DNA from: Acidobacteriota bacterium
Lineage (GTDB): Bacteria; Acidobacteriota; Holophagae; Holophagales; Holophagaceae
DNA: 64,000 nt
Reading direction: 5' to 3'
Assembly (NCBI GenBank): GCA_005788175.1
Contig: SXYX01000014.1
Location: 1 to 64,000 of the forward strand
A program made the translations under genes and the position numbers. Position 1 is the stretch's first letter; the number at the start of each line of letters is the position of its first letter. This document shows, piece by piece, positions 18,170 through 26,672 of this stretch. The notes beneath the pieces were generated by a model. The model ran no database searches, was not told where the DNA came from, and worked only from the letters and a program-made list of their open reading frames with translations.

Positions 18170-20536
18170 CTAGAACTGATATTTAATTCTAATATTAAAT
18201 GTTCGAGGGGGAATTACGTGCGTGCCACTAAACACCGATAAAAAGTTATAGAGGCCCTTTTTATCAAAGATATTTAGTGCATCTAACCCAACATCGATAT
18301 TCCTTTTTTTATCGAATTCAACAACACGGAATCCAACGCTAACACTCCATATAGTTCGTGGCTTGATACGGAAGATAGATCCGAAAGTGGGATCATTTAC
18401 TTCTTCGACGTACGGGATTCCAAAACTATAATCTGTGCCCGTGCCGTCGGCAGGATCACCAGCAACTAGGCCTGAATCATATCGGCCCATCACTTGGACA
18501 TAGGTATTATCTTTTTGGTAGCGGAGTCCTAAAACTGCAGCGAGTTCTTGATCATGATCAATAAGGAATGCTGTTCCCGGAGAGAATTCAGCTTCTTCCA
18601 ATAAGAGGCCGCCCGTGAATGGGGCCACAAAAATAGCTCGGGTTTTACCGAGGCTTAGAAAAGACGACCAGTCTTCGTGGCGAGCATCAAATCTGAAATT
18701 CCATCCTCGATAATTACCTTTATCGAGATGGATGGGAAATAAAATACCCGTGTTGAACAATTGCTCAGCATCGGCAGCATTTTTTGCTTGCTTATCCCAA
18801 TATTCAACAAAGATGCGGCCCCATGATCCAAGACCCTGTTCGATACCGATAGCCATACTGTTCTGAAGTTCGGGCTTTAAGATATTTCCACGCGATGAAA
18901 TAGCGAGAAATTCGTTATCGGGAATAATTAATAATCGATCGTAGGATGCTCGAATGAGAGAATTGGTTTGGTCAAAACGATAAGAAACACCAAGACGAGG
19001 TTGAAGCTCAGATGTCTTGTAGTCTCGATAGCTGTACTGATCTGCGCGTAAACCTAAGGCAAGTTTCCAAGGCCCTTGATGATAATTGACCTGACTAAAT
19101 GCTGAATTTAATCGGGGTTTAATCGAATCATTGAAATTATTGAGTTGGCCAGAAGGGAAACTTATATCGGGGGTGAATGTTACTGAACGAGGACGACCTG
19201 ATTCCGCCTCCTCTTCTTCTAAAACATAAAAACTCAAAGCTTCACGAATGGGAAATGTAATGAGTTCTATACCGTGCTTCATATTTCCCCAATCAAAGCT
19301 TTGACTATAGACGGCCGAGGTACCCATAGTCTCTAATGTACGATCAGAACTGATCCAGGCTGGAAAATCTGGGCCACCTAAAGGATCCGCAGCGTTGAAA
19401 GGTCTTGTAGGATTTAATTCGCTAGTTCCGCGTCGATAAAAAGTTCTCAACTCAAAAGCTGTACGATCTGTCAATACGCGCGTATAGGATAGAGATACAT
19501 TAATATCCTGATTTTTTTGGCTAATGTTTTGGCCTTCCGCCTCTTGACTCGCTAAATTAGGAATTCCGAAGGCTGATGATCCACCACTAAAACTGAATTT
19601 ATAAATGTCTCGGTCGCTGTCAAGGTAATCAAAACGTGTATAAAATCGCCTGCTGCTTCCCTGATTATTCAGATTTTCGAAGTTAACAGGATCCAGGAAT
19701 CGGTCGGTTTTCGAATCAGCTACCGAGGCAAAATAACCTAGCGTATTTGAGCCTCCACGAACTTGAGCGGTAGTCTCTCTGGCGCTAAAACTTCCTGCAC
19801 TAACTGATACATTTCCAACAGGATCTCCTAAGCCAAGGCCCGACTTAGTTGTCAGATTGAAAACAGCAATAGGCTTACCACCATATTCAGCCGGAATTCC
19901 ACCGGTCAGAACCTCAATATTCTGGAGATCTTCAGGATTCAGAGTATTTGAATACATGGCTTGAATTTTATCGGTTATAGGTATTCCATCCACAACGTAG
20001 GTAGATTGACCATGAGTGCCTCGGAAATGGAATCGGCCGTTCTCGTCAGCAGCAAAACCCGGTGTCATCATCAATAATTGCTCTAAACCACGTGTTCTAG
20101 AATTAGTTGGTATGGTATCGATTAGATTTTTCTCAATATTAATGAAACTAGATGGTGAATCAGGGATTAAAACGGCTTCATCTGTAACATTAACCGTTGC
20201 AGATTTAATGGATTTTAGAACTATCGATAATTTTAATGGGAGAGAAGTTGTAATTTCAATCGTGCTATGGCTTTGTCCTTCACCTTCTTTAATGGCTTCG
20301 ATATGATAAGAGCCGGAAGGTATGTTGGTTAGAAAAAATGTACCGTCATTCGAAGACATCGTGGTATTGCTATAGCCTGAAATAACATTATTAATCTTCA
20401 CCAAGGATTGCCCAACAGGACGACCCCGTTCATCAACAATCTGTCCTCGTAATGTCCCGCTTAGAGTAGATGCAGTTATGATGGAACTTGTCATCGCAAG
20501 AACTGTTAAAAGCCTTAAATTTTTTGACATTGGCAT
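18170..20536 (-). CDS. TonB-dependent outer-membrane receptor with carboxypeptidase-regulatory domain
   Basis: 788 aa from the ATG at 20536, chosen for its GGAGAT ribosome site and the signal peptide SKNLRLLTVLAM...ITAST. An N-terminal carboxypeptidase-regulatory-like beta-sandwich (about 25-110: GTLRGQIVDERGRPVG) is followed by a plug (about 120-240, with FRGTHGQSTYVVDGIPI and the AEYGGKP segment). A 22-strand barrel ends in NIRIKYQF with a terminal Phe. This architecture is common in Acidobacteriota and Bacteroidota. No canonical TonB box can be read with confidence. The ligand is unknown; the neighbouring S46 peptidase suggests peptides, the operator candidate suggests metal or nutrient control. 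Confidence 0.92.
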   Translation of the reverse strand: MPMSKNLRLLTVLAMTSSIITASTLSGTLRGQIVDERGRPVGQSLVKINNVISGYSNTTMSSNDGTFFLTNIPSGSYHIEAIKEGEGQSHSTIEITTSLPLKLSIVLKSIKSATVNVTDEAVLIPDSPSSFINIEKNLIDTIPTNSRTRGLEQLLMMTPGFAADENGRFHFRGTHGQSTYVVDGIPITDKIQAMYSNTLNPEDLQNIEVLTGGIPAEYGGKPIAVFNLTTKSGLGLGDPVGNVSVSAGSFSARETTAQVRGGSNTLGYFASVADSKTDRFLDPVNFENLNNQGSSRRFYTRFDYLDSDRDIYKFSFSGGSSAFGIPNLASQEAEGQNISQKNQDINVSLSYTRVLTDRTAFELRTFYRRGTSELNPTRPFNAADPLGGPDFPAWISSDRTLETMGTSAVYSQSFDWGNMKHGIELITFPIREALSFYVLEEEEAESGRPRSVTFTPDISFPSGQLNNFNDSIKPRLNSAFSQVNYHQGPWKLALGLRADQYSYRDYKTSELQPRLGVSYRFDQTNSLIRASYDRLLIIPDNEFLAISSRGNILKPELQNSMAIGIEQGLGSWGRIFVEYWDKQAKNAADAEQLFNTGILFPIHLDKGNYRGWNFRFDARHEDWSSFLSLGKTRAIFVAPFTGGLLLEEAEFSPGTAFLIDHDQELAAVLGLRYQKDNTYVQVMGRYDSGLVAGDPADGTGTDYSFGIPYVEEVNDPTFGSIFRIKPRTIWSVSVGFRVVEFDKKRNIDVGLDALNIFDKKGLYNFLSVFSGTHVIPPRTFNIRIKYQF

Positions 20537-20549
20537 GTTTATATCTCCA

Positions 20550-20570
20550 AAATGCAACTCAGTTGCATTT
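20550..20570. promoter_or_regulatory. 21-bp palindromic operator candidate of the TonB receptor gene
   Basis: Perfect 10-bp arms, AAATGCAACT and AGTTGCATTT, around a single central C at 20560. It covers the predicted transcription start of the receptor gene and ends 14 bp before its ATG. The architecture fits a repressor site, for example of a Fur-family or similar dimeric regulator. The regulator cannot be named from the sequence. Confidence 0.7.
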
Positions 20571-20573
20571 ACA

Positions 20574-20603
20574 AGACTAGCCCTCAAATCCCTGCTTTGT
20601 CAA
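20574..20603 (-). promoter_or_regulatory. Predicted sigma-70-type promoter of the TonB receptor gene
   Basis: Consensus -35 TTGACA at 20603-20598 and a weak -10 TAGTCT at 20579-20574 with an 18-bp spacer. The palindrome at 20550-20570 sits immediately downstream. Confidence 0.5.
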
Positions 20604-20619
20604 GGCTTAAACTTAAGAA

Positions 20620-21255
20620 ATGCTTAACGAACTGCTTTCGAAAGGGATTCTGAGATTACGATACGCTAACTCAAGCGATATCGAACAAATCCTCGAACTT
20701 GTGAATCGAAGTTATCGAGGTGAATCTTCTCGTGTAGGTTGGACTACGGAAGCAGATCTCCTGGATGGACAACGGACAGACCATCCCATGCTAGAGTCGC
20801 TTCTTAATCAATCTAATAATTTTATTTTTCTGATTGAATGTCAAGCTCATCTCTTGCATCAAGATATATCGGATGACTCCTTGATTACAATTCTAAAGCA
20901 AATTGTTGGGCCAGATAAATCAAAGAAAATTCTTGTTGCATGCGCGCATCTTGAGTTAACAGAAATGGGTCTCTATTTTGGAATGCTTTCAGTGCATCCC
21001 TGCATTCAATCGTTTGGTCTCGGCCGTTTTTGTATAGAGCAATTCAAAGCTTTGGCAAAGTCCAAAGACGCCTCACGTGTATGGATGACTGTTATCGAAC
21101 AACGCCAAGATTTGATTGCCTATTACGAGCGGCGTGGATTTATTAGAACTGGCTTTGTCCATCCTTTCCCTAACCATGATCCTCGTTATGGTATTTCTAA
21201 GGTTGGGGACCTAAAATTAATTGAAATGGATCAGAAGATCTCAAAATATCAGTAG
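20620..21255 (+). CDS. GNAT-family N-acetyltransferase
   Basis: 211 aa acyl-CoA-dependent acetyltransferase. The acetyl-CoA-binding motif A is visible as MLSVHPCIQSFGLGRFCIEQF (about residues 128-147, with the loop QSFGLGR resembling Q/RxxGxG/A). The later IAYYERRGFIRTG segment is the characteristic motif B. The N-terminal ILRLRYANSSDIEQILELVN is the usual first strand and helix. The substrate cannot be predicted. Transcribed divergently from the TonB receptor, and followed 92 bp later by xseA. Confidence 0.85.
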   Translation: MLNELLSKGILRLRYANSSDIEQILELVNRSYRGESSRVGWTTEADLLDGQRTDHPMLESLLNQSNNFIFLIECQAHLLHQDISDDSLITILKQIVGPDKSKKILVACAHLELTEMGLYFGMLSVHPCIQSFGLGRFCIEQFKALAKSKDASRVWMTVIEQRQDLIAYYERRGFIRTGFVHPFPNHDPRYGISKVGDLKLIEMDQKISKYQ

Positions 21256-21347
21256 GATACCCTTATAGATAGATCGAACTTACGGAACTTTTAAATAAAT
21301 CCAGGGTAATTTTAGCCTATGTATTTTCCTTCATTTTTAGACACAAT

Positions 21348-22640
21348 ATGACATCCCTTATGAATGATCAACTAAGTTCAAATCTTGAAGCTCCCCTATC
21401 GGTTTCTTTTTTCTTGGAGCATCTCAAGAAAAATACTGAACCCAAATATCGTAGTCTTTATTTAGTTGGAGAAGTCTCGGGTCTTAAGTCATCGGGAGGC
21501 CATCTTTACTTTAGTTTAAAAGAAGATAATGCATCTGTATCTTGTGCAATTTGGCGAACCGTTTTCCCTTCACTTAAACATATACCTAAAGATGGTGAGC
21601 GGATCATCATACAGGCAAATTTAAGTTTTTATATTCCTCGTGGCACATTGACCCTCGCCATCACTTACTGTGAACTAGCTGGCCAGGGAGATTTGCAAGC
21701 AAAATTGAAACAACTTGAAGCTCAACTTCGTATCGAGGGAGTGTTTGATCGAATCCGAAAAGAGTTACCTCTTTCCCCTAAACGGGTTGGGGTGATAGCT
21801 GCCTTAGGGGGTGCTGCACTCCAAGATGTTCTTCGGGTAACCGCACGCCGGGCTCCAGGCATGAATATCTTAATCTTCCCTGCGGCCGCTCAGGGCGAGC
21901 GTTGTGTCCCAGAAAATCTCCACATGCTTGAAGAAGCCCAACAAGCTCACTGGGGCTGCGATGTCCTTTTAATGGTTCGCGGTGGAGGATCGCCCGAAGA
22001 TTTATGGAGCTTTAATGATCCCGCACTCGTACGTGCAGTCGCTAATTGTCGCCTGCCCTTGGTGACTGGGGTTGGTCATGAAATTGATACGACACTCGTC
22101 GATCTCGCAAGCGATCAACGTGCAGCGACACCATCTCAAGCAGCCGAAATGATTACAACAGAACGGAACGAACTCTCTCTTCAGGTATTAGCCCAAGTTC
22201 AAGAACTGACTCGAGTCATTAAAGAAGTAATTGGTCGTTGTGAAACTGAATTTAATTTATTGAGCGATCGAGAGGGTCTTTACGTTGTTCCAGACAAAAT
22301 AACTAAATTGATGCACCAACGCGAAATCTATCATGCTCGACTAAAGGGGAGAGATCCTATTCGCCGAGTTGAATTATTCAAAACACAACTAATTAGTAAT
22401 ATTAATCGAATTCTCAACTTTAATATTCGCCCTATTATTAAAGAACGTTATTTGGCATTAACCACTCAAATGACATCTCTTAATCCCGAAGGGCCTCTTA
22501 CTCGTGGCTTTGTTCTCACCCTAGATGCGAGTGGTCGGCCAATTACGTCAGCTAAGCAGGTTGCTATTGGGGATAAATTGAATTTAAAATGGGCGGATGG
22601 AGCACAATCGGCTCAAATCATTAAACCCACTAAGCCATAA
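21348..22640 (+). CDS. xseA: Exodeoxyribonuclease VII large subunit
   Basis: Catalytic subunit of exonuclease VII, degrading single-stranded DNA from both ends. 430 aa. An N-terminal OB fold (about 15-110, with LYLVGEVSGLKSSGGHLYFSLK) binds DNA. The core follows with the conserved GVIAALGGAALQDVLRV, VRGGGSPEDLWSFNDPALVRA and GVGHEIDTTLVDLASDQRAATPSQAAE segments. A second ATG at 21360 is possible. The small subunit xseB is not in the window. The 3' end overlaps the convergent fabG by 11 bp. Confidence 0.96.
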   Translation: MTSLMNDQLSSNLEAPLSVSFFLEHLKKNTEPKYRSLYLVGEVSGLKSSGGHLYFSLKEDNASVSCAIWRTVFPSLKHIPKDGERIIIQANLSFYIPRGTLTLAITYCELAGQGDLQAKLKQLEAQLRIEGVFDRIRKELPLSPKRVGVIAALGGAALQDVLRVTARRAPGMNILIFPAAAQGERCVPENLHMLEEAQQAHWGCDVLLMVRGGGSPEDLWSFNDPALVRAVANCRLPLVTGVGHEIDTTLVDLASDQRAATPSQAAEMITTERNELSLQVLAQVQELTRVIKEVIGRCETEFNLLSDREGLYVVPDKITKLMHQREIYHARLKGRDPIRRVELFKTQLISNINRILNFNIRPIIKERYLALTTQMTSLNPEGPLTRGFVLTLDASGRPITSAKQVAIGDKLNLKWADGAQSAQIIKPTKP

Positions 22641-23376
22641 ACATGCCGCCATTTACCCCAAGAGTCTGTCCGGTGATGTAGGATGCTTCTTCCGAGCACA
22701 AAAAAGCAACGGCATGGGCTACATCCGAGGCACGGCCCAGACGTTCAAGCGGAATGTGTTTAATAAAATCTGCAGTCATAGCGTCGCTTAGATTTTGTGT
22801 CATTGCCGATTCAATATAACCAGGAGCAATAGCATTACACGTTATGTTTCTAGATCCTAGTTCACGAGCGACTGTTTTCGTTAGCCCTAAAAGGCCTGAC
22901 TTAGCGCTGACATAGTTTGCCTGACCAGCATTACCCATTTGTCCAACTACGGACGCAATATTCACAAAACGACCCCAACGCTGTTTCATCATCGGACGTG
23001 TAGCAGCCTGCATCATCAAGAAGGGTCCTCGAAGATTTGTATTGAGTACAATGTCCCATTCTTCGGGTTTCATTTGAATCATAAGTTTATCCTTTGTGAT
23101 TCCCGCATTATTGACAAGGCAATGAAGGGTACCGAATTTTTGAACAACGGTATCGACTATACGCTTAGCTTCTTCGGGCTCTGCAATATCGCCCACCAAA
23201 CTCTCGGCAGATCCCCCTGCTTGTTGAATCCTCTCAACAGTTCGTTTTAAATTGGCTTCATTGCGAGCCACAGCGATAACCTGGGCTCCCTGTTCAGCTA
23301 GAACATTTGCTATTGACTCCCCGATACCCTGAGAGGCTCCTGTGATGATTACAATTTTTCCTTGAAGAGAAAACAT
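22630..23376 (-). CDS. fabG: 3-oxoacyl-[acyl-carrier-protein] reductase
   Basis: NADPH-dependent short-chain dehydrogenase of fatty-acid elongation, 248 aa. Cofactor motif TGASQGIG at 12-19, NNAG at 89-92, catalytic Ser142, Tyr155 and Lys159. The C-terminus YITGQTLGVNGGMFMA is typical. Last gene of the rpmF-plsX-fabD-fabG run, 19 bp after fabD. The acpP and fabH genes usually found in such clusters are absent here. Confidence 0.96.
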   Translation of the reverse strand: MFSLQGKIVIITGASQGIGESIANVLAEQGAQVIAVARNEANLKRTVERIQQAGGSAESLVGDIAEPEEAKRIVDTVVQKFGTLHCLVNNAGITKDKLMIQMKPEEWDIVLNTNLRGPFLMMQAATRPMMKQRWGRFVNIASVVGQMGNAGQANYVSAKSGLLGLTKTVARELGSRNITCNAIAPGYIESAMTQNLSDAMTADFIKHIPLERLGRASDVAHAVAFLCSEEASYITGQTLGVNGGMFMA

Positions 23377-23395
23377 GAGCCTCCTAGGTTTGCAT

Positions 23396-24334
23396 TCAGT
23401 TTAACAAGGCTAGGTCTTCTTCGGTTCCAATGGAAATACTAGTGATGCCTTCGCGTTGTCGATCAAGGGCTTGTCGTTTAACCAATCCGCTCAAAACCTT
23501 TCCCGGACCACACTCAATGAAGGTTGTAACTCCCGCGCCCAAAAGATAATCGACGGTATCTTCCCAAAGTACTGCATGATCAATCTGCTGAATTAGGCCC
23601 TGACGCAATAATTGAGAATCTCGAGTGGGGAGTGCGCTAATATTCTGAACCAAGGGTATGTTTGCTTTTTGAAATGATAGATTTTCAAGAATAGGGGTCA
23701 TGCTTTCTCGAGCGGGTAACATCAGAGGGGAATGGAAAGGAGCGCTGACAGGGAGCTCGATTGCACGCTTGCCTTTGATTTTTTTCGCTTCTTCGATGGC
23801 TGTATGCACAGTTCTTGTATGACCAGCAATAACGATTTGGCCTGGACCATTATAGTTAGCTGGAGAAACGATTCCGCCGGATATCTTCATCGCTGAATCG
23901 CAACAGCTGATGACTTCCTCACGACTCATGCCGATCATAGCAGCCATAGTACCCTCACCCTCCGGTACGGCTGACTGCATCGCTTGACCTCTTTGATGAA
24001 CTGTATGAAGAGCTTCTTCGAATGTAATAACACCACTAGCAACACAGGCTGAATATTCCCCAAGAGAATGTCCTGCAACAAAATGAGGAACAGGAAGACG
24101 ATGCTTGAAGGATGTCATGACCATCCATGAATGGGTCAAAATGGCAGGTTGAGTGAACTGCGTCAATTTCAGCTTCTGCTCAGGTCCATGCTCCATAAGA
24201 TTCTGAAGAGAAAACCCTAACATTTTTTCAGCTGAGGCTAACACAGCTCGATTTTCAGGAAGATGACTAAGGGCCGAACCCATTCCAACAAATTGAGATC
24301 CTTGACCCGGGAAAAGCCAGGCGACCTCGGTCAT
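23396..24334 (-). CDS. fabD: Malonyl-CoA:ACP transacylase
   Basis: Loads malonyl groups onto acyl carrier protein. 312 aa, normal length. It has the N-terminal GQGSQFVGMG loop, the nucleophile Ser90 in GHSLGEYSA, and the catalytic His in SAPFHSPLM. The start overlaps the plsX stop by four bases (ATGA). It lies between plsX and fabG in the lipid operon. Confidence 0.96.
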   Translation of the reverse strand: MTEVAWLFPGQGSQFVGMGSALSHLPENRAVLASAEKMLGFSLQNLMEHGPEQKLKLTQFTQPAILTHSWMVMTSFKHRLPVPHFVAGHSLGEYSACVASGVITFEEALHTVHQRGQAMQSAVPEGEGTMAAMIGMSREEVISCCDSAMKISGGIVSPANYNGPGQIVIAGHTRTVHTAIEEAKKIKGKRAIELPVSAPFHSPLMLPARESMTPILENLSFQKANIPLVQNISALPTRDSQLLRQGLIQQIDHAVLWEDTVDYLLGAGVTTFIECGPGKVLSGLVKRQALDRQREGITSISIGTEEDLALLN

Positions 24335-25353
24335 AAGGATCCCATTTTGGCTATACCTTCAGCAATACGACGGGGTAGTTCATATTTAATATTTTCCATG
24401 GCGGCTCTAATAGCATTTTTCACTGCTCGGGCATCGCTACTTCCATGACCAATGATCGAAACGCCCTGAATTCCTAAAAGAGGTAATCCTCCAAATTCTT
24501 TATAATCAAGTTTTTTGAAAAAGGATCGTAGGGGTTTCATAATTAAAAGAGAGCCTAAGCGTGCAAGCAAATTAGAAGTTAGAGCTTCTTTAATACCGTT
24601 CTTTAAAAGTTTGGCAGTACCTTCAGCGCTTTTTAGTAGCACATTACCGATATATCCATCGCAGACAATGACATCGAATTTCCCATTCCATACATCTCGA
24701 CCTTCTGCATTACCTTTGAAATTAAGTTTTGAACTGCGCATGAGTTCGGCAGCCTTTAGAGTTACTTCGGTACCCTTCATTTCTTCCTCGCCGATACTCA
24801 TGACACCTACAGTCGGCCGATTAATACCAAAAATTTGCTCGGCGTAAATTGAACCCATAATTCCAAAACAGACCAAGTGTTCCGGTCGAGAATCAATACT
24901 CGCACCCACTTCAATTAAAATTGTAGGGGTAGATTTTGTGTTGGGCATTGGGCTAGCAAGTCCTGGGCGGTCTACGCCCTCTAATTTACCAATTACAAGG
25001 GTGCTGGCGACCATGGCTGCGCCAGTATGCCCAAGACTTACCATGCCATCACAAGCTCCCTCCCGAACAAGTTGAGCTGCTACGCGAATTGAACTATCTT
25101 TTTTTTCTTTGAGAATCACCATGGGATGATCATTGAAATCTACAATCATAGATGCATGAGCGAAGCTCACTCTTTGTTTCAAATCAGAAGTCCAAGCCTT
25201 TGATTTACACTTCTCTCGTAGAAGGGCCTCTGGACCCACCAAAGTGAGATGGAGTTCTGGCCAAGCGCTGAGAGCATCCAAGGCCCCTTGAAGGGTGGCC
25301 TCAGGAGCGAAATCGCCTCCCATGACATCGAGTGCGATCCGATACTCAGACAA
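24331..25353 (-). CDS. plsX: Phosphate acyltransferase PlsX
   Basis: Makes acyl-phosphate from acyl-ACP for phospholipid synthesis, peripheral on the inner membrane. 340 aa. N-terminal IALDVMGGDFAPEATLQGA and the later GMVSLGHTGAAM, EVGASIDSRPEHL and GFGG-like LPLLGIQGVSIIGHGSSDARA segments are family hallmarks. It is preceded by rpmF at 17 bp, the classic rpmF-plsX arrangement, and coupled to fabD. Confidence 0.96.
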   Translation of the reverse strand: MSEYRIALDVMGGDFAPEATLQGALDALSAWPELHLTLVGPEALLREKCKSKAWTSDLKQRVSFAHASMIVDFNDHPMVILKEKKDSSIRVAAQLVREGACDGMVSLGHTGAAMVASTLVIGKLEGVDRPGLASPMPNTKSTPTILIEVGASIDSRPEHLVCFGIMGSIYAEQIFGINRPTVGVMSIGEEEMKGTEVTLKAAELMRSSKLNFKGNAEGRDVWNGKFDVIVCDGYIGNVLLKSAEGTAKLLKNGIKEALTSNLLARLGSLLIMKPLRSFFKKLDYKEFGGLPLLGIQGVSIIGHGSSDARAVKNAIRAAMENIKYELPRRIAEGIAKMGSL

Positions 25354-25370
25354 TACGCTCTATCCTTTGT

Positions 25371-25556
25371 CTAGACAGTAGCCGAGACTCGCGTAACGAG
25401 TTTACCTCGGTAAAAACCACAATGTGGGCAGACGCGATGAGGAAGTTTGGATTCCCCACAATTTGAACATTTAGCTAGAGAAACAGGGGCTAAGGCGTCA
25501 TGCGCGCGACGTCGATCACGGCGGGCTTTGGAATGGCGTCGTTTTGGATTTGGCAT
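25371..25556 (-). CDS. rpmF: 50S ribosomal protein L32
   Basis: 61-aa large-subunit protein. It opens with PNPKRRHSKARRDRRRAH and has an intact zinc ribbon, CSNC...CPHC, followed by GFYRGKLV. This is the zinc-dependent (four-Cys) version. It lies between the DUF177 gene and plsX, a widely conserved order. Confidence 0.97.
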   Translation of the reverse strand: MPNPKRRHSKARRDRRRAHDALAPVSLAKCSNCGESKLPHRVCPHCGFYRGKLVTRVSATV

Positions 25557-25586
25557 GACAAACTCCGAACTTCTAATGATAACAAA

Positions 25587-26108
25587 TTAGTCATTTAAGT
25601 CTAGTTTAAGTTTCTTCAGGGCTAGGGCTAGGGCTGACGGTTCAGAGATCAATTCTTGTTGGCAATGGCAAGATCCCTTGTTCCAATTCTTGCCACATTG
25701 GGGGCAGAGACCTTGGCATTTTTCATCACATAAAACACAGGATGGAACTTGAAGTTCAATCTGTTCACGTAAGAAATCTTGTTCTTCAATTTCATGGGAT
25801 TCGAAATAGATCACATCCAGATCTTGTTTTCCAACAGTGTGATCTCCTCCTTCAAGAAGATCGGGGTCAAAACTACCCATAAACTGAATATTGAAGGAGA
25901 GAGAAACATCTACAGGAGTAAGGCAGCGAGAACAAGCACCTAACCAAGTACATTGAGATTTCAAATCAATATAGATATCTTCTTTTGAAGGCAACAGCAA
26001 CAGTTCATAAGTGATGTTTTCAGCAGTAGATCCATCCGTGAGTCTAAGTCGATCACAGCGATCACGCTTACGCCATCCTTCTTCGGGAAGAGTTTTAAGA
26101 TCGATCAT
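25587..26108 (-). CDS. DUF177/YceD-family protein
   Basis: 173 aa. Members sit upstream of rpmF and in plants and E. coli have been linked to 23S rRNA accumulation; that role is family knowledge. Visible marks are the central CSRCL (about 53-57), the DFLREQIELQVPSCVLCDEKCQGLCPQCGKNWN block (about 107-140) with paired cysteines, and a final CHC. The cysteines could bind zinc. It starts 6 bp after the pseudopilin gene stop. Confidence 0.88.
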   Translation of the reverse strand: MIDLKTLPEEGWRKRDRCDRLRLTDGSTAENITYELLLLPSKEDIYIDLKSQCTWLGACSRCLTPVDVSLSFNIQFMGSFDPDLLEGGDHTVGKQDLDVIYFESHEIEEQDFLREQIELQVPSCVLCDEKCQGLCPQCGKNWNKGSCHCQQELISEPSALALALKKLKLDLND

Positions 26109-26113
26109 TGGAC

Positions 26114-26539
26114 CTAAGTTCCATTAGCGGATTCATTGCCTGTCACCTGAAAAGGTGTCCGTGTTACTCCGGAGTATTCATTAGTACGGTCTGGCACACC
26201 TAGGTATTTAAGTTCATATGTATTCTTTGTAGCTCGCCCCTGATAGGGTTGACCAAAAGGGTCGCTGTTTTTCATTCCAACTTTTATAAAATTCTCTTTT
26301 AGGAGGGGAGAATTCGAGGCCACCATTGATTCATAAGAGGGTAATTCAGGGTATTGACCATACTTCAAATAATATTGATCCAAACCCTCGGCAACAATTT
26401 TTATATCATCCTGAGCTTTGATATGCCTTGAGCTCATGGAATAACGTTGATACTGCTGAAACCCTAAAGTACCCAAAAGAGCAATGATCGTCATGGCAAC
26501 CAGAAGTTCGAGAAGTGAAAAGCCTTTGTTGGACATCAT
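26114..26539 (-). CDS. Type II secretion/type IV pilus-like prepilin (GspG-like)
   Basis: 141 aa. The class III signal KGFSLLELLVAMTIIALLG gives a short basic leader (MMSNKG), prepilin-peptidase cleavage after Gly, and methylatable Phe with Glu at +5. The soluble domain has Gly-Tyr-Gln-Tyr-Pro-like spacing (LKYGQYPELPSYE) and a DPFGQPYQGR segment reminiscent of the GspG calcium-loop area. No other secretion genes are adjacent; pilB/gspE lies at 45.5 kb. Encoded just before the DUF177 gene, probably in one transcript. Confidence 0.88.
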   Translation of the reverse strand: MMSNKGFSLLELLVAMTIIALLGTLGFQQYQRYSMSSRHIKAQDDIKIVAEGLDQYYLKYGQYPELPSYESMVASNSPLLKENFIKVGMKNSDPFGQPYQGRATKNTYELKYLGVPDRTNEYSGVTRTPFQVTGNESANGT

Positions 26540-26672
26540 CGAACCTCTCTTGAGAAGATCCCATAGGTTAGGTATGCGTTAGTTTCTCATAATTCTTCTA
26601 TAATTCAATTTAGAAACCCTTGGTCTGTCTAAGTTATCTAACGCTTATCTCTTTAATTTTTAGGGAATCTTT

